Origin: JANYCG01 sp031397915
Lineage (GTDB): Bacteria > Pseudomonadota > Gammaproteobacteria > Burkholderiales > Burkholderiaceae_C
NCBI GenBank assembly: GCA_031397915.1
Contig: JANNMM010000179.1
Coordinates: 1-11,590 of the forward strand
Length of the DNA: 11,590 bases
Direction: 5' to 3'
Below the pieces are notes generated by a model, which saw nothing but the letters and a program-made list of their open reading frames with translations, had not been told where the DNA came from and did not search any database. Below are positions 1 to 6,361 of this stretch, piece after piece. Position numbers and translations under genes: made by a program. Within the stretch, counting starts at the first letter, position 1, and the number at the start of each line of letters is the position of its first letter.

Positions 1-2
1 AC

Positions 3-251
3 TTCAGCGCAGCTGGCTCGGGCACTGGCCTGACCAACACCGGCCTGGCCACGATCCCATGGAGCCAGATCACCGGCACGGGTTCGGCTGGTTTGCCCCA
101 CCCCACAATTGGTGGTGCTGCCACCGTGTTGCCAGCCACCCAGGGCATCGTCAACCAGACCACGACCTTCACGTTCAGCTACGCCAACTCGACACAAATG
201 GCTGCTGGCAACTACAACGGCACCGTGACCTACACCGCTGCCCTGCCTTGA
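3..251 (+). CDS. Secreted fimbria-like subunit, 3' part only (subunit 1)
   Basis: The reading frame is open from the window edge to TGA at 249-251, giving the last 82 residues; the start and any signal peptide lie outside the window. The fragment is rich in Gly, Thr, Ala and Ser. It carries an 'IPWSQI' segment, a 'GLPHPTIGG' segment and a C-terminal beta-rich end 'MAAGNYNGTVTYTAALP'. These match in order the same segments in the next gene (IAWTQI, TLPHPGIGN, VAAGTYNGRVTYTASLP), so the two are tandem paralogues; the third subunit is a more distant relative. No cysteine is visible. I do not recognise a named family. The chaperone and beta-barrel genes downstream suggest a surface-assembled subunit. 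The final alternating strand resembles the chaperone-binding C-terminal strand of pilins, which is inference. Confidence 0.8.
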   Translation, partial: FSAAGSGTGLTNTGLATIPWSQITGTGSAGLPHPTIGGAATVLPATQGIVNQTTTFTFSYANSTQMAAGNYNGTVTYTAALP

Positions 252-275
252 TCCGCCGGCACACTTTTCTGTAAT
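248..275 (+). promoter_or_regulatory. Candidate sigma-70 promoter for subunit 2
   Basis: TTGATC (248-253) and TGTAAT (270-275) are separated by 16 bp and match the -35 and -10 consensus at 4/6 and 5/6. The -35 element overlaps the stop codon of subunit 1, and a start point near 282 would leave a leader of about 30 nt before the ATG at 312. Located by eye. If real, subunit 2 could be transcribed independently of subunit 1. Confidence 0.3.
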
Positions 276-311
276 CCACGGCCAACCTGATCCACCAACC
301 GGCAATGCCAG

Positions 312-887
312 ATGCACACTTCCAAGTACCTGCTGACGCTGGCCATCGCCGGATCGGGGTTTGCCGCCTGGGCTGAGTCCAACCTTACCGTGGCCCCTGC
401 GCCTGTGGTGTTTGCGGACGCGCGCCTGGACCAGCGGGTGGTGGTGCCGCGTGTCATTTTCCTGCGCATTGGCACCGGAACCAATTTCGCCAACAACAAC
501 GTACGGGACCGTGTGACTTTCGCAGTCACGCCCGGCAACTTTGCCTCCGGAACGTCCATTGCCGGTACGCCTTCTGCCGGAGCGATTGTGGCCCGGGTGT
601 TGTCCAACGGTGGCGACGTGAGTTTCAGGGCCCGAGGCACCAATGGCGGCTTGAACGCCGGCGGCGGAAACCGGATTGCCTGGACACAAATCGTGCCAGC
701 TTCTTCAAGTGCCACCTTGCCCCATCCTGGCATCGGCAATGGCGTAGCCGGTCCGGTGACCACCCTGGCGGCGACTGCAGGCATCGTCGACCGCTCGGCA
801 ACGTTCACGTTCAATTACAGCAACAGCACACCTGTGGCTGCTGGCACCTACAACGGGCGCGTCACGTACACGGCATCCTTGCCCTGA
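312..887 (+). CDS. Secreted fimbria-like subunit (subunit 2)
   Basis: This is a 191-residue exported protein. Residues 1-21 form a signal peptide (Lys5, hydrophobic core, AWA|ES cleavage), so it enters the periplasm by Sec. The mature part of about 170 residues has no cysteine, is rich in Gly/Ala/Thr/Val and looks all-beta. It holds an 'IAWTQI' motif and ends in 'VAAGTYNGRVTYTASLP'. It is a clear paralogue of the truncated gene upstream and more distantly of the gene downstream. The ATG at 312 is chosen because the signal peptide begins there, although there is no convincing Shine-Dalgarno site. Spore-coat-U (Csu-type) and alternate-class pilins also end in a 'GTY...' beta strand, but I cannot assign it to either. 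Its neighbours suggest a structural subunit of a surface fibre; this is inferred from context. Confidence 0.8.
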   Translation: MHTSKYLLTLAIAGSGFAAWAESNLTVAPAPVVFADARLDQRVVVPRVIFLRIGTGTNFANNNVRDRVTFAVTPGNFASGTSIAGTPSAGAIVARVLSNGGDVSFRARGTNGGLNAGGGNRIAWTQIVPASSSATLPHPGIGNGVAGPVTTLAATAGIVDRSATFTFNYSNSTPVAAGTYNGRVTYTASLP

Positions 888-890
888 GGG

Positions 891-921
891 CGAGGCGTTT
901 GGCGCGCCAAGTGCCGCCTCG
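891..921 (+). repeat. Nested inverted repeat (hairpin) between subunit genes
   Basis: An outer 7-bp pair, CGAGGCG (891-897) and CGCCTCG (915-921), encloses a perfect 12-bp palindrome TTGGCGCGCCAA (899-910), offset by 1 nt on the left and 4 nt on the right. It starts 3 nt after the TGA of subunit 2 and ends 55 nt before the ATG of subunit 3. No T-run follows, so it is not a classic intrinsic terminator. In RNA it would fold into a stable G+C-rich stem that could act as an mRNA stabiliser, processing site or attenuator. Confidence 0.6.
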
Positions 922-976
922 TGTAGAGCGCATCGATGTGGGACAATTTGAAACACTAGAGCGAAAGGGGCTGACG

Positions 977-1603
977 ATGCACAACACCATTTATGCCAGG
1001 TCCCTGCGCCTGTTGGCGGCAGCGATGGCCGTGTTGGCAACCCCTTCAGCTTTCGCCTGGGTGCTCAATGTGACGCCCGGTGCGCGCACGGTCTATCTGG
1101 CGGTCGGAAATTTATCGGCCAACGCCAACAATGCCACCGTGAACCAGGTGTCGCTCGACCTGCCAGCCAGCCAGGTCGGTACCGGCGTCGCGCAGGTCAT
1201 GAACTCAGCCGGTGCCAATCGCAGCACACAGGCGATCAGCCCGCATGACAACTACACCGTTTGCAGTCCCGCCAGCGGACAGGTTTACGTGGGCGGGTTC
1301 TTCCGTCTGCCCGCAGCGAGCACCGTCACGGCGGTGCTGCAGGTCAGCACCCCGGCCGGCCTGACCAGTGGCACCAACACCATACCGTTCAGCCAGATCA
1401 GCTGGACCAGCACCTCGCTGGGCAACGCGGGCGCAGCCGACATACCGGCGGGCAATTTTGTCAGCGGTGGCACACGCTTCCTGAGAAATTTTGCCGCGAA
1501 CACTTTTGTGGAAAATTGTCATACCTTCATCTACGCCAACACCGCACCGGTCGCCGCCGGCACCTACAGCGGCCGCGCCACCTACACATTGACCGCACCA
1601 TGA
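977..1603 (+). CDS. Secreted fimbria-like subunit with two cysteines (subunit 3)
   Basis: This is a 208-residue exported protein. The frame also opens at TTG 899, but ATG 977 is preferred: it follows AAAGGGG with a 6-nt spacer, and residues 1-27 then form a proper signal peptide (Arg8, Arg11, Leu/Ala core, AFA|WV). The TTG start would also lie inside the hairpin at 891-921. The mature protein contains 'IPFSQISW' (about 136-143) and ends in 'VAAGTYSGRATYTLTAP', matching the two upstream subunits. Unlike them it has two mature-region cysteines, Cys96 and Cys181, which could form a disulfide in the periplasm. It is about 17 residues longer than subunit 2, so it may be a specialised (tip or minor) subunit; that role is inferred. 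Its stop codon overlaps the next start. Confidence 0.8.
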   Translation: MHNTIYARSLRLLAAAMAVLATPSAFAWVLNVTPGARTVYLAVGNLSANANNATVNQVSLDLPASQVGTGVAQVMNSAGANRSTQAISPHDNYTVCSPASGQVYVGGFFRLPAASTVTAVLQVSTPAGLTSGTNTIPFSQISWTSTSLGNAGAADIPAGNFVSGGTRFLRNFAANTFVENCHTFIYANTAPVAAGTYSGRATYTLTAP

Positions 1604-2061
1604 ATGCCACCGGTTTGAAGGGTTGGGTGACGGGCGCGTGCCTGATGTTCAGCGTGGCCGCCTTTGGCGCCACTTTTCTGGTTGACGATTCAAAAAGCAC
1701 CGTACTGGACGCCAACCTGCCGCTTCAATGGCGCTCCCAATCTCCCTCCAACGGCGACCATGCCGTGCAGGGCGTGACCCGGGTGCAGGTGCGTCTGGAC
1801 ACCAGCGCCTGGGTGGGCAAACCGGCCCGCATTTACATGGCCTTGCCAGCGCAACCGATTGGCCTGGTCAAGGCCAGCTGGCAAACACAGGGGCAACTGC
1901 TGAGTGGGCAACTAAACTCCGGGCAGCGCGGACTGGTCTGGTCGGGCCCGGTACCCAGGGGTTTTCTGGAGGACGTCCTGACCGTCACCATCGTGTCCGA
2001 TGGCCGGCTGTTGTCGGCGGCCCAGCTGCTGCGGTTTTATTTTGAAATTGATTTGCCATGA
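1600..2061 (+). CDS. Small secreted protein of unknown family, operon-linked
   Basis: This is a 153-residue protein. The ATG at 1600 overlaps the previous stop (ATGA, 1600-1603); the frame runs open further upstream, but this start places a signal peptide at the N-terminus (residues 1-23, AFG|AT). No Shine-Dalgarno site is seen, so translation is probably coupled to subunit 3. The mature part of about 130 residues has no cysteine and alternates hydrophobic and polar residues as in a beta sandwich. Segments include 'VQVRLDTSAWVGKPARIYM' (62-80), 'VWSGPVP' (113-119) and a terminal strand 'LLRFYFEIDLP'. It does not resemble subunits 1-3. Position before the chaperone suggests a minor subunit, adaptor or assembly factor of the same surface structure. 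I do not recognise a characterised family. Confidence 0.75.
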   Translation: MNATGLKGWVTGACLMFSVAAFGATFLVDDSKSTVLDANLPLQWRSQSPSNGDHAVQGVTRVQVRLDTSAWVGKPARIYMALPAQPIGLVKASWQTQGQLLSGQLNSGQRGLVWSGPVPRGFLEDVLTVTIVSDGRLLSAAQLLRFYFEIDLP

Positions 2062-2894
2062 TCCATGTCTTGAGAAGCAGCCCTGTAACCCTATCCCCCC
2101 GTTCATTTACCCTGGCGCTGTTGTTGATGGGCAGTCTTGCCGGTCTTGACGCGCGTGCGCAGGACGGCTTTTCGGCGCTGATTTCGCCACCCCGTGTGGA
2201 GACCAACACCAAACCCGGGCAAACCACGCGCCAGGTTCTGGAAGTTACACAAGTCGGGCCGATCACCGGCCGGTTTCGCATTTACACGATGGACTGGAGC
2301 CTCAATCCGGGCGGTGGCGTTGACTTTGTCGAAGAGCTCAAGCCCGGCAGTTGCCGACCCTGGGTGGCGCTTGAGCGGCGTGAGCTGTCAGTGGCCGGCA
2401 ATGGCAAGGTACGCTTTCGCTTCGAGATATCGCCCCCCGCAGATGCGCCGGTCCAGGAGTGCCGTTTCGCCATCATGTTTGAGGGGCTCGATACCAGCAG
2501 GGCCACCAGCGGCGTGGTCAATTTTCCGGTGTCAGGGCGCATCGGTGTGATTGTTTATGCTGCCATGGCCGGCACCAAGCCGGACCTGAAGATCGAGGCT
2601 TACAGCGTCAGCAACGACGCCGCCAAAGTGCCCGTTCTGAAAATTCAGAACGACGGCAATGCCCATGGGCGTTTGACGGGCTTGCTTCGCGGTGCGGACG
2701 ACAAGGGCGTGAAACTCGAGTTCACACCCTCGAGCCTGCCCATCCTGCCGGGCGAAAGCCGCAGCATTTCGCTGGCCGCCAATGTGGAAGGTGGCGCGCC
2801 AGTCAAGGAAATCAACTATCCCGTCACGGTCAAGGGCGCGCTGGAATGGGGCGGACAACGTGTGCCGTTTGAGCATACGTTCACGACCAAGTGA
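2058..2894 (+). CDS. PapD-like periplasmic pilus-assembly chaperone
   Basis: This is a 278-residue protein with an N-terminal signal peptide cleaved near Ala34 (ARA|QD). Two immunoglobulin-like domains follow, roughly residues 36-165 and 172-278, as in chaperones of chaperone-usher systems, which hold unfolded subunits in the periplasm. Supporting segments are 'LISPPRVE' near the mature N-terminus, 'FRIYTMDW' (73-80), 'ISPPADAPVQECRFAIMFE' (124-142) and 'GRIGVIVYA' (160-168). By rough alignment, Arg46 and Arg161 fall where PapD has its subunit-anchoring Arg8 and Lys112; this needs a structure model. Cys99 and Cys135 in domain 1 could pair. ATG 2058 overlaps the previous stop (ATGA), indicating coupling. 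Fold and role are fairly secure, but which fimbrial class it serves is not clear from sequence. Confidence 0.8.
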   Translation: MIHVLRSSPVTLSPRSFTLALLLMGSLAGLDARAQDGFSALISPPRVETNTKPGQTTRQVLEVTQVGPITGRFRIYTMDWSLNPGGGVDFVEELKPGSCRPWVALERRELSVAGNGKVRFRFEISPPADAPVQECRFAIMFEGLDTSRATSGVVNFPVSGRIGVIVYAAMAGTKPDLKIEAYSVSNDAAKVPVLKIQNDGNAHGRLTGLLRGADDKGVKLEFTPSSLPILPGESRSISLAANVEGGAPVKEINYPVTVKGALEWGGQRVPFEHTFTTK

Positions 2895-4918
2895 ACTCAG
2901 AGCACGCGAAGCCCCTGGCTGCGCGAAGGTGCTTGTTCCAAGTATTGCTGGCCGGTGGCGTTGCGCTGTGGCCGGCTGAAAAACCAGAGGCCCAGGCGCG
3001 GCCTGAAGCCGCCACCGCCCCCTACCAGGACCGGGTGATCAAGTTCGACGCCAATGACAAGCCCGACGAAGCCGAACCCGAAGTTACCTACAACAGCAGC
3101 GGCCTGCCGCGCGCCTGGAGCCTGGAAACCTTTGCGGACATGCGCTCCTCGGCCGGTCTGTCGACAAGCTCTCTGGGCCTGAAGGCCGTCGGGTACACAG
3201 ACACCCTGCACTACGGCGCGTTCTCCGGAAACGTCAATCTGCTGCAACGCGACAGCTCTCAAAATTTGAACAGCGCAAGCGACAGCACGTATGTGCTGCG
3301 CCAGATCGGCATGCCCTTCGAGGGCGGCTGGCGGCTGGACAACGCCCTCGGAATGATCAACCTCCCGCAGCTTGACATGGCGCGCCAGAGCCAGCGGATC
3401 ACCCTGACCACACCGTCCATGCAGGGCCTTCACAGCCAGGTGCGCCGGGCCGATACCAGTGTGGTGGTGGCTGCCGGTCGCGCCGGGCAGACACAGGGTT
3501 ACCCGGTGGCGGGTTTTGCGCTGGCACATGGCACCTACGCCATGACTGGCCTGCAACACCAGCTGCGCCAGCCCGATGGCGCCTGGTGGCTCGGGGGCAT
3601 GGTCGCCAAGGCGCAGGACGTGACATCCGTTTTGGCCCAAACACCCACCGGCCAGGGAAAGCTGGACGCCAGCGGCATCTACCTGTCTGCGCGGCGTGAA
3701 TGGGTAGGTGAGCTTGAGACCAGCGGAAGTTTTGCCCAGATCCATGCGGTCAGCGGCCGCAACACCGGCAGCGACATCACCGGCCTGGCCAATGCGCCAG
3801 CCAACGGCTTGTGGCTCGAAGGCGCATTTACCCGCAATGCGCATCGACATGATTGGGGTGTTTTCCGGCTGGAGCCCGGATTGGCCTGGCTGGAACTGCC
3901 CATTGCAGGTGATTTGCAGGGTGCCTACTGGCGCCATGCCTGGACCACCCGCCAGTGGACCGTGCAGTCCGGACTCGAAGCCCTGACGTCGCTTTCGGGG
4001 CTCACGCCGCATGGTTACTTTGCCAGCACCAGCGCCCGTTACCAATACACCAGCACGACCAGCCTGGGTGGCTCGCTCAGCGCGCGGCGTTACGGCGTCC
4101 AAGCCCAGGCGGCGCAACTCTATACCCAGTTTGCCAACGAGCTGGGCAGCAGCCGGGCCCAGGTTGACCTCGCCAGTGCCGATTCCGGTGAACGGGTGAT
4201 GCGGCTGCAGTTTGACCATGACTGGATGGCTGTTCAGGCCGCGCGCCTGACCACTGCGGTGTCGCTGGACCGTGAGTCACGGCCCAGCGGCGACAGTCAG
4301 GGGCAGGGCGTCGCCATCAATGCCGACTGGTCGATCGGCCAGAACCTCACGCTCAACCAGAGCCTGCAGGGCCGCTGGAGCAGCGACCAGACCCAATACA
4401 GCCTTAACGCGGGTGTGTTCTGGCGGATTGCCCCGCGTTGGTCGTTGCAGACCAACTTTTACGCGATTCAGGGCAGCAACAACACCCTGAACCTCGCCCA
4501 AAGCCCGCTGATGGCTGCGACCATTCCGCCCTTGACCGTCAACGACAGCGGCATTTTTGTGATGCTGCGGTACGACGAGTCTGCCGGGCGCGCCCAGGCG
4601 CCGGTGGGCGCAGCACCCGGCAGCGCCGCCGGGCGGCTGGCCGGCTCGGTGTTTCTCGACGAAAACCAGAATGGGCGGCGTGAAGCCGGCGAGCAGGGTG
4701 CTGTCAACGTCACGGTGCTGCTTGACGGGCGTTTCGCCGTGCAAACCGATGCCCAGGGGCGTTTTGAATTTCCTTACGTAGCGGCCGGGCCACACGTGTT
4801 GACGGTCATCAGCGACAACCTGCCGCTGCCCTGGGGCTTGAACAGAGATGGCCGTACCGATGTGCGCGTGTTCACTCGGGACAGCACATCGGTGGACATT
4901 GGCGCCACCCGCCAGTAG
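2891..4918 (+). CDS. Outer-membrane beta-barrel, usher-like, with C-terminal SdrD_B-like domain
   Basis: This is a 675-residue protein. GTG at 2891 overlaps the chaperone stop (GTGA); no alternative start or Shine-Dalgarno site is evident. Residues 1-36 form a signal peptide (Arg12-Arg13, hydrophobic 14-28, AQA|RP). Residues about 75-562 are long runs of alternating polar/hydrophobic residues rich in Gly, Ser, Thr, Tyr and Trp, ending 'GIFVMLRYD', typical of a many-stranded outer-membrane barrel. Residues about 583-675 form a small beta domain with an Asp/Asn-rich loop 'DENQNGRREAGEQG' (590-603), like SdrD_B or carboxypeptidase-regulatory domains, possibly Ca-binding. After subunit and chaperone genes it occupies the usher position. 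However, it is shorter than typical ushers (about 800 residues or more) and shows no clear usher N-terminal or plug domain. Usher-like secretion is inferred; a subunit anchor is an alternative. Confidence 0.7.
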   Translation: MNSEHAKPLAARRCLFQVLLAGGVALWPAEKPEAQARPEAATAPYQDRVIKFDANDKPDEAEPEVTYNSSGLPRAWSLETFADMRSSAGLSTSSLGLKAVGYTDTLHYGAFSGNVNLLQRDSSQNLNSASDSTYVLRQIGMPFEGGWRLDNALGMINLPQLDMARQSQRITLTTPSMQGLHSQVRRADTSVVVAAGRAGQTQGYPVAGFALAHGTYAMTGLQHQLRQPDGAWWLGGMVAKAQDVTSVLAQTPTGQGKLDASGIYLSARREWVGELETSGSFAQIHAVSGRNTGSDITGLANAPANGLWLEGAFTRNAHRHDWGVFRLEPGLAWLELPIAGDLQGAYWRHAWTTRQWTVQSGLEALTSLSGLTPHGYFASTSARYQYTSTTSLGGSLSARRYGVQAQAAQLYTQFANELGSSRAQVDLASADSGERVMRLQFDHDWMAVQAARLTTAVSLDRESRPSGDSQGQGVAINADWSIGQNLTLNQSLQGRWSSDQTQYSLNAGVFWRIAPRWSLQTNFYAIQGSNNTLNLAQSPLMAATIPPLTVNDSGIFVMLRYDESAGRAQAPVGAAPGSAAGRLAGSVFLDENQNGRREAGEQGAVNVTVLLDGRFAVQTDAQGRFEFPYVAAGPHVLTVISDNLPLPWGLNRDGRTDVRVFTRDSTSVDIGATRQ

Positions 4919-4932
4919 GCAGCGCAGCGCTG

Positions 4933-4964
4933 TTGGCAAGCGCACTTCGCGCCGCTCCTACAAT
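4933..4964 (+). promoter_or_regulatory. Candidate promoter of dcd
   Basis: TACAAT (4959-4964) matches the -10 consensus at 5/6 and lies 25 bp before the dcd ATG, leaving a leader of about 20 nt. TTGGCA (4933-4938) is a good -35 match, but the 20-bp spacer is longer than the usual 16-18, so the -35 assignment is weak. No terminator-like hairpin with a T-run separates this from the upstream operon, so read-through is possible. Confidence 0.4.
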
Positions 4965-4989
4965 CGCCGGACTTTTCCAACCGCAGACT

Positions 4990-5583
4990 ATGAGCATCAA
5001 AAGCGACAAATGGATCCGCCGCATGGCGCAAGACCACGGGATGATCGAACCCTTTGAGCCCGGACAGGTGCGCACGCGCGAGGTTGGCGGGCAACCCGGC
5101 TCACTGCAAAAAATCATCAGCTACGGCACCAGCAGTTACGGCTACGACATCCGCTGCGCGCCGGAGTTCAAGGTCTTCACCAACATCCACAGCACGGTGG
5201 TGGACCCGAAAAATTTTGACGAAAAGAGTTTTGTCGACTTTCATGGCGACAGCTGCATCATCCCGCCCAACAGTTTTGCACTGGCGCGCACGCTGGAGTA
5301 CTTCCGCATCCCGCGCAACGTGCTCACCATTTGCCTGGGCAAAAGCACCTACGCGCGTTGCGGCATCATTGTGAACGTCACACCCTTCGAACCCGAGTGG
5401 GAAGGGTATGTGACGCTGGAGTTCTCCAACACCACGCCCCTGCCCGCCAAAATCTACGCCGGCGAAGGCTGTGCCCAGGTTCTGTTTTTTGAAAGCGACG
5501 CCGACGACGTCTGTGAAATCTCGTACAAGGATCGCGGCGGCAAGTACCAGGGCCAAGTCGGGGTCACGCTGCCCAAGGCGTGA
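4990..5583 (+). CDS. dcd: dCTP deaminase
   Basis: This cytoplasmic homotrimeric enzyme deaminates dCTP to dUTP, feeding dUMP and then dTMP synthesis. The 197-residue product begins 'MSIKSDKWIRRMA', the usual start of the Burkholderiales enzyme, and this fixes the ATG at 4990 although the frame is open further upstream. Landmarks are 'SYGYDIRC' (49-56), 'IIPPNSFALAR' (90-100), 'GKSTYARCG' (117-125) and 'VTLEFSN' (141-147). Ser119, Arg123 and Glu144 correspond to the catalytic Ser111, Arg115 and Glu138 of the E. coli enzyme. It is slightly longer than the roughly 188-residue form I remember from related bacteria: extra residues fall around 30-40 (before 'KIISYG') and near 170-173, both away from the catalytic motifs. 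It converges on pcp with 6 bp between stop codons. Confidence 0.96.
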   Translation: MSIKSDKWIRRMAQDHGMIEPFEPGQVRTREVGGQPGSLQKIISYGTSSYGYDIRCAPEFKVFTNIHSTVVDPKNFDEKSFVDFHGDSCIIPPNSFALARTLEYFRIPRNVLTICLGKSTYARCGIIVNVTPFEPEWEGYVTLEFSNTTPLPAKIYAGEGCAQVLFFESDADDVCEISYKDRGGKYQGQVGVTLPKA

Positions 5584-5589
5584 TTGCCC

Positions 5590-6288
5590 TCATTGAATCG
5601 CACCGGTAGCAAAGGCCAGGTCAGTCGGGTTCTTGAGCGCTGAGCGCACGGCGAGCTTCAGGCCTCGTGCCATGTCTACCAGCGCCATGGCGGGCAAATC
5701 CTTGCCGTTCACCTGTTCGGGGATCAATGGCACATGGATGAATCCACCGCGCGTGTTGGCCAAGCCGCGTTGGGTCGCCAAAAAGTGCATCAAACCGTAA
5801 AACACGTGGTTGCAGACAAAGGTACCGGCGGTTTGTGACACGTCAGCAGCGACGCCACCAGTCTGCATCGCGCGCAACATGGCCTTGATGGGCAAAGTGG
5901 AGAAATAAGCCGCCGGTCCGCCTGCGACTACCGGTGTGTCAATGGGCGCCGCGCCGGCGTTGTCGGGGATGCGCGCGTCATTCACGTTAATGGCCACGCG
6001 CTCCAGTGAAAGGGCCGTGCGACCACCAGCCTGGCCGACGCAAACGACGAGTTCCGGTCGATGCAGGGTGAGGAGTTGGTGCAATCGGGCCAACGAGGTG
6101 TCAAACACGGTGGGTAGCTGTGCGGCCACCAGTTTGCGGCCCAGTACCGAGTGCCCGTGCAAGGCTTGAACGGCCAGCCAGCTCGGGTTGACGGCCTCGC
6201 CCGCAAAGGCGTCAAAACCGGTGAGCAGAACTTTGGGTGTTTGGCCTACAGGAACTGGTTTCACGGTTGCGGGCTTGCGCGTTAACAT
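5590..6288 (-). CDS. pcp: Pyroglutamyl-peptidase I (peptidase C15)
   Basis: This cytoplasmic cysteine peptidase removes N-terminal pyroglutamate from peptides. The 232-residue product contains the family core: 'VLLTGFDAFAG' (20-30) and 'VNPSW' (33-37), the active-site Glu in 'LERVAIN' (Glu96), the nucleophile in 'GTFVCNH' (Cys159) and the His in 'FIHVPLIPEQ' (His185). These correspond to Glu81, Cys144 and His168 of the Bacillus enzyme, so the catalytic triad is intact. It is about 15 residues longer at the N-terminus than typical members; the only ATG is at 6288, and a GTG at codon 9 is a possible alternative. No strong Shine-Dalgarno site is visible. It converges on dcd and is divergent from the zinc metallopeptidase gene. 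Confidence 0.93.
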   Translation of the reverse strand: MLTRKPATVKPVPVGQTPKVLLTGFDAFAGEAVNPSWLAVQALHGHSVLGRKLVAAQLPTVFDTSLARLHQLLTLHRPELVVCVGQAGGRTALSLERVAINVNDARIPDNAGAAPIDTPVVAGGPAAYFSTLPIKAMLRAMQTGGVAADVSQTAGTFVCNHVFYGLMHFLATQRGLANTRGGFIHVPLIPEQVNGKDLPAMALVDMARGLKLAVRSALKNPTDLAFATGAIQ

Positions 6289-6298
6289 GGCTGGAATT

Positions 6299-6321
6299 TA
6301 CCCCAAGCCCGCGCTTGGGTA
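6299..6321. promoter_or_regulatory. Imperfect palindrome in the pcp/metallopeptidase divergent promoter region
   Basis: CCCAAGC (6302-6308) and GCTTGGG (6313-6319) are perfect inverted repeats around a 4-nt centre, with flanking TA on both sides if one extra C on the left is bulged. On the minus strand, the left edge abuts TAAATT, a -10-like element 11 nt before the pcp start. This position suits an operator or a leader hairpin; no regulator is encoded nearby. Confidence 0.35.
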
Positions 6322-6361
6322 TCACCGGCGATTGCGCGCCAGCGCAAAACAGGAGACGGCC

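Noticed and set aside
899..976. Upstream TTG start for subunit 3
   Set aside because: It would add 26 hydrophilic residues before the signal peptide and lies within the hairpin; ATG 977 has a Shine-Dalgarno-like AAAGGGG.
2897..4219. 440-residue open frame on the minus strand opposite the barrel gene
   Set aside because: Rich in His/Arg/Gly/Pro with no signal peptide, motif or domain I recognise. It is antisense to a gene with a clear signal peptide and coupling, and long antisense frames are common in G+C-rich DNA.
4919..4935. CAGCG-CAG-CGCTG hairpin after the barrel gene as a terminator
   Set aside because: Only 5 bp with a 3-nt loop and no following T-run.
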